From Lachnospiraceae bacterium (GTDB taxonomy: Bacteria; Bacillota; Clostridia; Lachnospirales; Lachnospiraceae): 64,000 nt of DNA. The position numbers were made by a program, and so were the translations under genes. Positions 48,563-57,487 of the stretch are shown piece by piece; within the stretch, counting starts at the first letter, position 1; every line of letters begins with the position of its first letter. Under the pieces are notes generated by a model that ran no database searches, was not told the DNA's origin, and saw only the letters and a program-made list of their open reading frames with translations. The stretch spans positions 102,192-166,191 of the forward strand of contig JAFWZV010000011.1 of assembly GCA_017517305.1 (NCBI GenBank). The letters run 5' to 3'.

Positions 48563-49681
48563 TTGAATAACATAATTAGAATTATTAAGGGAATTATTTT
48601 GATTGTAGCATCGGTAGCATTGTGCCTTATTGTAAAGGATTACATTAAGGGCTATTATGATGCCTACAAATATGAACTAGAGGGATTCGATACTGTAGAT
48701 GGCGAGGATGTAGTAGTTACTATTCCAGAGGGAGCATCTGCGGAGGAGATTGCTAATATACTTAAGGAAAAGGGACTTATTCAGTATCCAAAGGCATTTG
48801 TTAAGAGACTTCAGGATTCTGACTATAGAGGAAGATTAAAGAGCGGAACTTATACACTTAATACAGGTATGAATACTCTTGATATGATGGCAGTTATGTG
48901 TCCGGAATATGAAGAGATACTTCCTATTGATCAATTGGTTGTTCCGGAGGGCTTCACTATCGAGATGATAGCTGCAAGATGTGAGGAGCAGGGTATATGC
49001 TCATCTGAGGAGTTCCTTAGAGAAGTAAGCTCTGTAACCTCAGACGAATTTGAATACATGAAGGATATACCTGCTGGTATTCCTGTAAAGTATAAGCTTC
49101 AGGGATATATATTCCCTGCAACCTATGACATTTATGAAGATACAACCGCAGAATCCCTGGTTGAGTGGATGCTAGAAACCTTTGATAACTATTATACAGA
49201 GGATATGAAGGCTAGAGCTGCGGAGCTTGGATATTCATCCTTTGATGTTGTGACTAGAGCGTCTATTGTTGAGAGAGAGGCTAAGGTGGCTACAGAGAGA
49301 GCTACAATTGCCGGAGTAATCGATAATAGATTAAAGTCAGGTATGAATTTGGAGATGTGTCCTACAGTTCTCTATCCATTGACAGATGGTATGTATGATC
49401 AGAGTCAGGTTTTATATGAGGATTTATCTATAGACTCAGAATATAATACCTATCTTAATTCGGGATTGCCTGTAGGTCCTATATGTAACCCTGGATTGGA
49501 TTGTATAAATGCGGTTCTCTACCCAGAGGCGCATACTTATTATTTCTACCATGTAGATGATGAGGATGCGGGTACTCACATATTTACTGAGACCTATGAG
49601 GAGCACATCGATACTCAGATTATCGGTGGTCCAAATGGAGTTCCTGTTGAGGGTGAAGAAGACGACGAAAGTGAAGAGTAG
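48563..49681 (+). CDS. mltG: Endolytic murein transglycosylase MltG
   Basis: A 372-residue YceG-family protein: an N-terminal membrane helix (about residues 6-24), a LysM-like region (VTIPEGASAEEIANILKEKG) and the catalytic domain with Glu237 in ASIVEREA and NSGLPVGPICNPG near the end. It cuts nascent peptidoglycan to end glycan strands. The start is TTG 48563 after AGAGGA. The acidic tail is unusual but short. It opens the phospho-signalling cluster. Confidence 0.95.
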   Translation: MNNIIRIIKGIILIVASVALCLIVKDYIKGYYDAYKYELEGFDTVDGEDVVVTIPEGASAEEIANILKEKGLIQYPKAFVKRLQDSDYRGRLKSGTYTLNTGMNTLDMMAVMCPEYEEILPIDQLVVPEGFTIEMIAARCEEQGICSSEEFLREVSSVTSDEFEYMKDIPAGIPVKYKLQGYIFPATYDIYEDTTAESLVEWMLETFDNYYTEDMKARAAELGYSSFDVVTRASIVEREAKVATERATIAGVIDNRLKSGMNLEMCPTVLYPLTDGMYDQSQVLYEDLSIDSEYNTYLNSGLPVGPICNPGLDCINAVLYPEAHTYYFYHVDDEDAGTHIFTETYEEHIDTQIIGGPNGVPVEGEEDDESEE

Positions 49682-49714
49682 CATACTAATATATATACGA
49701 GTAGGAGGGAAGTT

Positions 49715-51265
49715 ATGAGAGTATTTAACTTCAAGGCAAGAAACATTGGAGAAGAAAAATATCTTACTTACACTATGGGTGAAGAGTGTGAGCTAGATGA
49801 AGACGTGCTTGATTATTGCGAGGAAAATAATCTTAAGGAGCTTGTAGATATAATCTACGAGGAAGATGATGATTATGATTACCTCACCTATGATATAACT
49901 GGAAAGGTATCTTTGGAGGAACGAATTGTCTCAGAGATGAAGGCCGAGCAGGTGCTTTTCTTGGTGAGAAATGTTGCTGCAAATCTTATATCCTTTAAGG
50001 AGCAGGCAATTCAGTTGTCATATATTCTTCTCAACAGAAATTATGTATATGTTGATGAAAATATGGAGCTTCAGTATATTTGCTTACCTATAGAGAGCAA
50101 GGCAGCTGTTGCAACAGAGTTTAAGAGCTTCGTAAGACAGCTTTTAGCTAACATGAGATATGATGTAGAAGAAGATCTCTCTTATGTTGGAAAGCTTCTT
50201 ACATATATTAATGGTGACAGCTTTACTTTAAGAGGTTTGGTTGGACTTGCTGAAGCTCTTATGGAGGAAGCTGGACTTAGCTTTGAAGAGACTGGGGCTA
50301 TAGATGCTGATGGAGTAGAAGTAGTTAATGAGGAGCCTGTATTCGAGACAGAGGACACTTCTAATGTATCAGATTTTATGAGCAGTATGGATGATGCAGA
50401 TGTACTTCCAGAAATCGGCGATGACGAGGAAGAAGAGGTTGAGGATACTCAGGTTGCAGATGAGGAGCTTGATAGCATTCTTCCAGCAGGAATGGCAGCT
50501 GTTAAGGAGGAAGAAATTCCTACCATTGCAGAGCCAGATGAGGAAGCACCAAAGCCAGAGGAGGTTAAGGAGGAGCCTCCAAAGCCAGTGTTAGAAAAGC
50601 CTGTAGAAGCACCTCAGAGCAAGGAAACAGACGTTGATATAATTAAGAGTAGAATTAAAGAATTAGTTGGAACAGTTCCAACCTTAAAGCCAAATCCAGA
50701 ACCAGAGGGTGATATCAAGACATTAGATGATTTGGATCATGTGCTTGGTGCTAACAGACCACCGGTTATTAAGAAGAATGTTGTTAAGGTAAATAGAGCA
50801 GCCCTTATTCAAAGTGCCGCAGAGCATGAGGGTGAGACAGAGAAGTTAGAGGGCCCAGGTCCAGTGCCAGTTGTAGAGCCTGAAGAGGAGGAAAAGCCAA
50901 AGAGCAATTCCATCTTAAGCAAAACTGTAGCAGAGGCACCAAGAGCATCTATTTTAAATGCACCTAAGGCTATGCCTTATCTTGTTAGAGTAAATACTGA
51001 AGAGCGAATTATGCTCGGAAAAGTTATGTTTAAGATTGGTAAAGCATCTAGAGGAGTTGATTACACAGTTGATGGCAATGGAGCAATTAGCCGTCAGCAT
51101 GCAGTAATAATTCAGAAGGACGGAGTTTGCTATATAAAGGACAATAAGTCCACTAACCATACATATGTTAATGAAAAGATGGTAGAGGATGGCGTGGAGG
51201 AAATCCTCACACATGATTCAAGGATAAGACTTGGAGATGAGGAGTTCATATTCAAGATTAGATAA
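49715..51265 (+). CDS. FHA domain protein with DUF6382-like N-terminus
   Basis: A 516-residue cytoplasmic protein. The N-terminal 190 residues match the DUF6382 region (LSYILLNRNYVYVDENMELQ, then FKSFVRQLLANMRYDVEED). A long acidic, Pro- and Glu-rich linker follows, and a C-terminal FHA domain (about 420-516) with ISRQHAVI and STNHTYVN. The usual Gly-Arg is Gly-Lys (IGKASRG) and NGT is NHT, so phosphothreonine binding may be altered. It is followed by a paralogue. Confidence 0.85.
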   Translation: MRVFNFKARNIGEEKYLTYTMGEECELDEDVLDYCEENNLKELVDIIYEEDDDYDYLTYDITGKVSLEERIVSEMKAEQVLFLVRNVAANLISFKEQAIQLSYILLNRNYVYVDENMELQYICLPIESKAAVATEFKSFVRQLLANMRYDVEEDLSYVGKLLTYINGDSFTLRGLVGLAEALMEEAGLSFEETGAIDADGVEVVNEEPVFETEDTSNVSDFMSSMDDADVLPEIGDDEEEEVEDTQVADEELDSILPAGMAAVKEEEIPTIAEPDEEAPKPEEVKEEPPKPVLEKPVEAPQSKETDVDIIKSRIKELVGTVPTLKPNPEPEGDIKTLDDLDHVLGANRPPVIKKNVVKVNRAALIQSAAEHEGETEKLEGPGPVPVVEPEEEEKPKSNSILSKTVAEAPRASILNAPKAMPYLVRVNTEERIMLGKVMFKIGKASRGVDYTVDGNGAISRQHAVIIQKDGVCYIKDNKSTNHTYVNEKMVEDGVEEILTHDSRIRLGDEEFIFKIR

Positions 51266-51293
51266 TAATATATGATATATTGGGAGGAAATTT

Positions 51294-53501
51294 ATGAAGA
51301 AGGTAGATTTGACAGTTACAAAGCAGAATAACGTAGATGTAGTTAGATATGAGCTTAAGGCTACAGATGTTTATGATGAAAGAGTGTCTGATAAGGTTAC
51401 TCAGATTGCTACTATAGTTCCATTTCAGTATTCAGATGAAGATGGAATTAGAAGCATTACTTCTTACGTGAAGGATGGAAATACTCTTGAGTCTATGACC
51501 AAAAAAACTCTAGATAAGAAATCAGTATTGGCCATTATGAGTGGCTTATCAGGTGCCTTCGAGGTGGGAGCGCAAGGTGTACCTGTAAGCTATATAGTAA
51601 AGGATTTAAGTTACATATATGTTAATGAGGAGAATTACAGCGTAAAATGTTTACTTCTTCCTATTAAGCAGGATGTGATGCCTATGGCTGAGCTTCCGAA
51701 GCTTTTTAGAGAAATACTTTCAAAGCTTAGATATGATGAGCAGGATAAAGATAATTACGTGGCAAAGCTTATTACACTTGTGAATTCTGATGATTTTACA
51801 GTAGGTAAGCTTAAGGATTTAGCTGACAAAGAGCTTGAACAAATTGGATATTTCGTAAGCAAGGACAACGGTCTTAGCAGTATGAATGCAGGTAAGGCAC
51901 CAGCAACTAACAATGGGGTAAAGGTTAATAAGCTTGGTGTTATGAATAATATGATGGGTCAGCCACCAATGGGCCAGCCAATGCCAGGAGCGCCAATGGG
52001 AATGCCGGGCCAGCCACCAATGATGGGAGGAAGACCACCAATGCCAGGAACACCTCAGGCTATGATGGGTCAGCCACCAATGGGCCAGCCAATGCCAGGA
52101 GCACCAATGGGCCAGCCAATGCAGGGTCAGCCACCAATGGGCCAGCCAATGCCAGGAGCGCCAATGGGTCAGCCGATGCCGGGAGCAGGACCTAAGCTGG
52201 GAGCACCAGCGCCACAGGGAATGCCAGGCCAGCCACCGATGATGGGAGGAAGACCACCAATGCCAGGTCAGCCACCAATGGGCCAGCCAATGCCAGGAGC
52301 ACCAATGGGTCAGCCGATGCCAGGAACAGGACCTAAGCCGGGAGCACCAGCACCACAGGGAATGCCAGGCCAGCCACCGATGATGGGAGGAAGACCACCA
52401 ATGCCAGGTCAGCCACCAATGGGTCAACCGATGCCAGGGGCACCAGTGGGTCAGCCGATGCCAGGAGCAGGACCTAAGCCAGGGGCACCAGCACCTCAAG
52501 GAATGCCAGGCCAGCCACCGATGATGGGAGGAAGACCACCAATGCCAGGTCAGCCACCAATGGGACAGCCAATGCCAGGAGCACCAATGGGGCAACCGAT
52601 GCCAGGAGCACCTGCACCTCAAGGAATGCCAGGCCAGCCACCAATGATGGGAGGAAGACCACCAATGCCAAGTCAGCCACCAATGGGACAGCCAATGCCA
52701 GGTGCACCAGTTCCACAGCCAAAGGTTGAAGAACCAAAGGAAGAGGAACCAAAGGTAGAAGAGCCAAAGGTAGAGGAGCCAAAGGTAGAAGAGGCAAAGG
52801 TAGAAGAGGCAAAGGTGGAGGAGCCAAAGGTAGAAGAGGCAAAGGTAGAAGAGGCAAAGGTGGAGGAGCCAAAGGTGGAGGAATCTAAAGAGGAAGATCT
52901 TAAGCCACCAGTGATGCCAGTGGCACCAACACCAGTAGCGCCAGTGGCACCAACACCAGTAGCGCCAGCGGCACCAACACCAGTAGCGCCAGCGGCACCA
53001 ACACCAATAGCGCCAGCGGCACCAACACCAGTAGCGCCAGCGGCACCAACACCAGTAGCACCAGTGGCACCAACACCAGTAGCGCCAGCGGCACCAACAC
53101 CAGTGATGCCAACAGCACCAATGCCTAATGCAGCACCAGCTCCAAAGCCAGGTGAGTTTACTATGGGCAATATTACTGGTCAGTTAGGACAGAAGCCAGT
53201 GCCACATATTATTAGAAAGAATACAGGTGAGGCAGTTAATATTACAAAGCCTGAATTCACTATTGGAAAGTCAAAGACAAAGGCAGATTATGCTATCGAG
53301 AATAATACAGCCATTAGTAGAGTACACTGTACAATTATTCAGAAGGATGGCGTAAACTACATTATAGATAATAATTCAACTAACCATACCTATGTTAATG
53401 GTGTGGAGCTTGAGCCAGGCAAGGAAGTTCTTCTTAAGAACAAGACAGTAATTCAGCTTGGTGATGAAGAGTTTACATTCCTACTTAGAAAGGGAGAGTA
53501 A
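51294..53501 (+). CDS. FHA domain protein with long tandem-repeat linker
   Basis: A 735-residue paralogue of the preceding protein. Residues 1-200 are DUF6382-like ([20 protein letters not shown]). The linker has three repeat blocks: a Pro/Gly/Met/Gln block (about 221-475), an acidic K-V-E-E-P/A block (476-535) and an A-P-T-P-V block (538-610). The C-terminal FHA domain (about 635-735) has ISRVHCTI and STNHTYVN, with Gly-Lys instead of Gly-Arg. The linker would be extended and disordered, suiting a multivalent scaffold. PP2C starts directly after the stop. Confidence 0.86.
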   Translation: MKKVDLTVTKQNNVDVVRYELKATDVYDERVSDKVTQIATIVPFQYSDEDGIRSITSYVKDGNTLESMTKKTLDKKSVLAIMSGLSGAFEVGAQGVPVSYIVKDLSYIYVNEENYSVKCLLLPIKQDVMPMAELPKLFREILSKLRYDEQDKDNYVAKLITLVNSDDFTVGKLKDLADKELEQIGYFVSKDNGLSSMNAGKAPATNNGVKVNKLGVMNNMMGQPPMGQPMPGAPMGMPGQPPMMGGRPPMPGTPQAMMGQPPMGQPMPGAPMGQPMQGQPPMGQPMPGAPMGQPMPGAGPKLGAPAPQGMPGQPPMMGGRPPMPGQPPMGQPMPGAPMGQPMPGTGPKPGAPAPQGMPGQPPMMGGRPPMPGQPPMGQPMPGAPVGQPMPGAGPKPGAPAPQGMPGQPPMMGGRPPMPGQPPMGQPMPGAPMGQPMPGAPAPQGMPGQPPMMGGRPPMPSQPPMGQPMPGAPVPQPKVEEPKEEEPKVEEPKVEEPKVEEAKVEEAKVEEPKVEEAKVEEAKVEEPKVEESKEEDLKPPVMPVAPTPVAPVAPTPVAPAAPTPVAPAAPTPIAPAAPTPVAPAAPTPVAPVAPTPVAPAAPTPVMPTAPMPNAAPAPKPGEFTMGNITGQLGQKPVPHIIRKNTGEAVNITKPEFTIGKSKTKADYAIENNTAISRVHCTIIQKDGVNYIIDNNSTNHTYVNGVELEPGKEVLLKNKTVIQLGDEEFTFLLRKGE
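51957..52719 (+). repeat. 141-bp tandem repeat array encoding Pro/Gly/Met/Gln linker
   Basis: Near-identical units of 141 bp (47 codons) begin at 52188, 52329 and 52470 with the codons for Gly-Pro-Lys. Each contains copies of [13 protein letters not shown]. Shorter partial units precede and follow. The low divergence indicates recent or ongoing expansion, so copy number probably varies between strains. Confidence 0.88.
52720..53125 (+). repeat. 15-bp and 24-bp coding repeats in the FHA linker
   Basis: From 52720 to 52890 a 15-bp unit encodes K-V-E-E-P/A about eleven times. From 52912 to 53120 a 24-bp unit encodes A-P-T-P-V-A-P-A/V about eight times. Both are nearly perfect at the DNA level. 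The reverse strand is open through this region only because of the repeat. Confidence 0.82.
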
Positions 53502-53502
53502 T

Positions 53503-54273
53503 ATGGAATACATAGCGGCGTACCACACTGATGTGGGGATAAGTAAAAAGACTAATCAGGACTCCCTTGCTCTTAAGGTGGTAGAAACCAAGAAGGGTAA
53601 GGTTGCATTTGCTATTGTATGTGATGGAATGGGAGGATTGTCTAAGGGAGAATTAGCCAGTAAAGAGGTTATAATGGCCTTCAGTGACTGGTTTGACAAT
53701 ACTCTTATCGATGATATAAATGCACAGGGGATTAACGAGGAGAGACTAGTTAGTCAGTGGAACGACATAATCCAGACTCAGAACAAAAGACTTGGTGAGT
53801 ATGGAGAGAAGAATAATATAATGCTTGGAACAACTGTGTCGGCAATACTCTTATTTAATGATGATTACTATATAGTGCATGTAGGTGATAGTAGAGTGTA
53901 TTGTATGACAGATAAGGTACTTCAATTAACTAAGGATCAAACCTTTATTGCCAGAGAAATTGCAGCAGGAAGAATGACAGAGGAGCAGTCAAAGACAGAT
54001 CCTAGAAGAAGTGTACTTTTGCAATGTGTGGGAGCATCTCAGGTAGTTGAGCCAGAGTTTGTAAAGGGACATGCAGTAAAGGACGCAGTTTATATGCTTT
54101 GCTCAGATGGATTTAGACATCAGATAACCGAGCAGGAAATGATTGAAAAAATAGGTCCCGACAAGGTTAAGACAGAGCAGGACATAGAATTTGGATGTAG
54201 ATATCTTACAGAGACTGTAAAGAATAGAAAAGAATCCGATAATATTACAGTGGCAGTTGTAAAAACTGCTTAA
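53503..54273 (+). CDS. PP2C-type Ser/Thr phosphatase
   Basis: A 256-residue PPM-family phosphatase. The metal-binding motifs are present: CDGMGGLSKGE, VGDSRVY, CSDGF and the C-terminal ESDNITVAVV. ATG 53503 follows GGGAGAG; the frame is open earlier but overlaps the FHA gene. It should reverse phosphorylation by the kinase encoded next. Confidence 0.95.
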   Translation: MEYIAAYHTDVGISKKTNQDSLALKVVETKKGKVAFAIVCDGMGGLSKGELASKEVIMAFSDWFDNTLIDDINAQGINEERLVSQWNDIIQTQNKRLGEYGEKNNIMLGTTVSAILLFNDDYYIVHVGDSRVYCMTDKVLQLTKDQTFIAREIAAGRMTEEQSKTDPRRSVLLQCVGASQVVEPEFVKGHAVKDAVYMLCSDGFRHQITEQEMIEKIGPDKVKTEQDIEFGCRYLTETVKNRKESDNITVAVVKTA

Positions 54274-54345
54274 GATACCAGCTACAGTAACTACAGCTGA
54301 TATGGGGATAAGATTGAGTTACATAATTGGAAGGAATGGACAAGG

Positions 54346-56523
54346 ATGACTAAGGAAGGTACTGTATTAGACGGAAAATATGAAATATGGAAAGAGGTTG
54401 GACGAGGTGGAATGTCCATTGTTTATCTTGCAAGAGATAACAGACTTAACAAGCAGTGGGCTGTTAAGGAGATAAAGAATGATGGTTCAAAGTCTACCAC
54501 AACCTTGCTTAAGGGACTTGAGCGAGAGGCTAACATTCTTAAGAATGTTGACCATCCAGTTCTGCCTAGAATAGTAGATATTATTAATCAGGAGGGAACA
54601 ATCTATGTTGTTATGGACTTCATAGAGGGTACCACTATTCAGGACAGACTAAAGAAAGAAGGAGCCCAGCCACAGGATTTGGTTATAGAGTGGGGACTCC
54701 AGCTTGCCAGCGCCCTTGATTACTTACATAATATGAATCCACCTGTAATATACAGAGATATGAAACCTTCCAATGTTATGATAAAGCCAGAGGGAGGCGT
54801 AAAGCTTATTGATTTCGGTACTGCAAAGGAGTACATAATTGAGAACAATGCAGATACTACTGCCTTAGGAACAAGAGGATATGCAGCACCAGAGCAGTTT
54901 GGAGATTCACAGGGTAGAGGTATATATAAGACTGACGCCAGAACTGATATATATAATCTTGGAGCTACACTTTATCATATAGTAACAGGCAAAAATCCTT
55001 GTGAGCCACCTTATGAGATGAAGCCTATTAGAGAGTGGAATCCAGCTCTTTCAACTGGCTTAGAGAAAATCATTTTAAAATGTACTCAGCCTGATCCAAA
55101 TGATAGATATCAGAATTGTTCAGAGCTTATGTATGCATTGGAGCATTATACAGAGCTGGACGATGAGTATAAGAAAAAGAATAAGAATAGATTAGCAGCA
55201 TTTGTTGCAACCTCAGTATTGACAGTGGCAGCTGGAGTAACCTCCCTTGTTGGATATGCGGGTATGCAACAGATAAAGCTGGATAATTATAATGCTTATA
55301 TTGAGACAGGTAATGAATATAGAGCAGAGGGCAATTATGTTGCAGCTGCTGAGGAATACAAGAAGGCCTTTGAGCTTGATGGAAGCGACGCAGAGGCTTA
55401 TGACAAATATATTCAGGTATATGTTGATGCTTCCAATGAGATAAGAGTTGACGGAAGCACAGATTTACAGCTTGAGACAGGTCTTAATGTTGTTGCAAAT
55501 AGAATTAAGGCGGGACATGATTCGGTGAATAAGAATGATCAGGTCCTTTATAAGCTTGCCATGACATATTTTGATGAATTAGGAGATTATAAGCTTGCTA
55601 GTAAATACTTTAATATGATAGACCCTGATGATTCAAATTATGGAGAATTAGGTCAGTATTATGGCTCCGTTTCAAGACTGTTATCAGACACTAATGTTAA
55701 TGCAAGTGAATTAATGGAGAAGATAGATAGCTTTGCTATTTATAACCAGAATGAATTCACTAATCAGAATGACAACAAGTTCATTAATTATAAGACTATT
55801 GGACGTATATATGCTACTTATATTGCAGAGGACGGAGTGGCAGAGAATGCGGACAAGATTATGAATCAGGCCATAGATGATTTGGAGGAGTACACAGGTA
55901 CTACTCTTGATACCAATGATTATTTCTATTCATACTATGAAAACCTGATAGTAATTAATGAGTATTTGGCTAAGAATACAGACAATGAAAACTTGAAGGA
56001 ACAGTACAACACAGCTGTAATCAATTACACTGAAGAGTACTTGACCATTCTTAATATAAAGTTAGCTGAGAATGAAGGCATCACCATTGGAGGTGAAAGC
56101 GACAACATTTTCAATACATCCTATTATAATGTAATGTCTGGAAAGGCAGATGCTTATGCAAATATAGGAGATTACGATAATGTAATAGCAACCTATGAGG
56201 AAATTGAAGCAACTCTTGGCAAGAATAATGCTTTGAGTAATAAGGTATATGCAGACCATCTAGATTACATTTACTCCTATTGTGTAGACATCAACCAGGA
56301 TCCTGCAAATTGGAAGAAGATGTGTGCATCGGAGGTTGAGGATCTTCTTGCAATCTACGAAGAGGGTCAGGATGTAAAGGATATGGCTACAAATAGAACA
56401 TGGAACAAGCGTAAGGACACAGTGGATAAGCTGGCCAAGGGTTTGTACGATGAGGAAGAAAAGACAGAAGATGCTTCAGATGCTGATGACCAGGATGATG
56501 AAGCTGGCGAGATGGGAGAGTGA
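54346..56523 (+). CDS. Membrane Ser/Thr protein kinase with C-terminal TPR-like domain
   Basis: A 725-residue kinase. The glycine loop GRGGMSIVYLA (residues 20-30), Lys41, catalytic Asp138 in YRDMKPSN (Tyr replaces the usual His of HRD), DFG at 156-158 and APEQF are visible. A membrane helix follows at about 283-306. The outer 400 residues are helical repeats starting with a TPR-like NEYRAEGNYVAAAEEYKKAF. Unlike PrkC/PknB it has no PASTA domains, so the sensed signal is unlikely to be muropeptides. It sits in an operon with PP2C and two FHA proteins. Confidence 0.93.
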   Translation: MTKEGTVLDGKYEIWKEVGRGGMSIVYLARDNRLNKQWAVKEIKNDGSKSTTTLLKGLEREANILKNVDHPVLPRIVDIINQEGTIYVVMDFIEGTTIQDRLKKEGAQPQDLVIEWGLQLASALDYLHNMNPPVIYRDMKPSNVMIKPEGGVKLIDFGTAKEYIIENNADTTALGTRGYAAPEQFGDSQGRGIYKTDARTDIYNLGATLYHIVTGKNPCEPPYEMKPIREWNPALSTGLEKIILKCTQPDPNDRYQNCSELMYALEHYTELDDEYKKKNKNRLAAFVATSVLTVAAGVTSLVGYAGMQQIKLDNYNAYIETGNEYRAEGNYVAAAEEYKKAFELDGSDAEAYDKYIQVYVDASNEIRVDGSTDLQLETGLNVVANRIKAGHDSVNKNDQVLYKLAMTYFDELGDYKLASKYFNMIDPDDSNYGELGQYYGSVSRLLSDTNVNASELMEKIDSFAIYNQNEFTNQNDNKFINYKTIGRIYATYIAEDGVAENADKIMNQAIDDLEEYTGTTLDTNDYFYSYYENLIVINEYLAKNTDNENLKEQYNTAVINYTEEYLTILNIKLAENEGITIGGESDNIFNTSYYNVMSGKADAYANIGDYDNVIATYEEIEATLGKNNALSNKVYADHLDYIYSYCVDINQDPANWKKMCASEVEDLLAIYEEGQDVKDMATNRTWNKRKDTVDKLAKGLYDEEEKTEDASDADDQDDEAGEMGE

Positions 56524-56528
56524 TAGAT

Positions 56529-57476
56529 ATGAGTAGCGTTTATGAAATGTGTTTCTATGGCGGACTGATATTAGCTATTATCTTCCTTATAATATCCATA
56601 ATATTATTTATAGTGTTAAAGATACCGAAGGTAATCGGAGAATTATCAGGTAGAGCTGCTAAGAAGAGCATAAAAGAAAAAAGACAGGGTAAGACCCCTG
56701 AAAATAATGTTTCTAAGAAGGAACAGGCGAAGTATTATAATCAGAATACTGGCAAGATAAAGGTTAGAGATACAGTATCTCAGGAGACCAGAGCAAACAA
56801 TCAGGATGATACTACAGACAACCTTGGCAAGGGAGAGGCTCAGAAGAAGAAACCTGCATTCACACCTCAGTTTGATCCAGAGGAGACTGCAGTGCTAGGA
56901 GCAAGCGCCAAGATGGATGATGAGATTGCTAAGGCTGCTGAAGATGTTGGTGAAACACCTACAGATGTACTGAGAGATCAGGCAGACGAAGAGGCAACGG
57001 ATGTACTTAAGTCAGAGGAAGTAGATGAAGAAGCAACCGATGTACTTAAGACAGAGGAAGTAGACGAAGAAGCAACGGATGTGCTTAAGTCAGAGGAAGC
57101 AGACGAGGAAGCAACGGATGTGCTTAAGACAGAGGAAACAGACGAGGAAGCAACCGATGTACTTAAATCCGAAGCGGATGAAGATGAAACAGTAGTGCTT
57201 AAGTCGGAAGTAGATGAGGATGCAACAGATGTATTAACCTCAGATAATGCAGGAAATGAACCAAAAGCGTCGGAAATGGATGTTGACGATGATGCAACAG
57301 ACGTGTTAAGGTCAAATGATGAGGATGATGAGCCAGCCACTGATGTGCTTCGTGGAGAAGCCCCAGAGGCAAGCGATTCAACAACAGTACTTGCATCCAA
57401 GAAAACAAGACAACTAGCCCACAAGGCAAAAGTAATCTACAATATCGTAGTTGTACATACAAGCGAAAAGATTTAA
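56529..57476 (+). CDS. Membrane protein with a ladder of T-x-VL motifs
   Basis: A 315-residue protein with one N-terminal membrane helix (about 10-32), a basic segment and a long acidic region (about 117-290) containing twelve T-x-VL-type motifs (ETAVLG, PTDVLRD, five copies of EATDVLK, then ETVVLK, DATDVLT, DATDVLR, PATDVLR and STTVLA). Such threonines in an acidic setting resemble kinase sites read by FHA domains. ATG 56529 is preferred to GTG 56520. It follows the kinase directly. A phospho-docking scaffold is my inference; no family is recognised. Confidence 0.72.
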   Translation: MSSVYEMCFYGGLILAIIFLIISIILFIVLKIPKVIGELSGRAAKKSIKEKRQGKTPENNVSKKEQAKYYNQNTGKIKVRDTVSQETRANNQDDTTDNLGKGEAQKKKPAFTPQFDPEETAVLGASAKMDDEIAKAAEDVGETPTDVLRDQADEEATDVLKSEEVDEEATDVLKTEEVDEEATDVLKSEEADEEATDVLKTEETDEEATDVLKSEADEDETVVLKSEVDEDATDVLTSDNAGNEPKASEMDVDDDATDVLRSNDEDDEPATDVLRGEAPEASDSTTVLASKKTRQLAHKAKVIYNIVVVHTSEKI

Positions 57477-57487
57477 GGGGGAATAAG

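Noticed and set aside
51819-52622. Minus-strand open frame rich in Trp and His
   Set aside because: Shadow of the Pro/Gly/Met/Gln repeat array; extreme composition and no ribosome site.
51957-52719. Regularly spaced repeats as a CRISPR array
   Set aside because: The repeats are contiguous, in frame and coding, with no unique spacers and no cas genes nearby.
52673-53170. Long minus-strand open frame encoding Gly/Ala/Thr/Val repeats (GATGVGA)
   Set aside because: It is the mirror of the plus-strand linker repeats in the FHA gene; perfect short repeats keep other frames open. It has no ribosome site.
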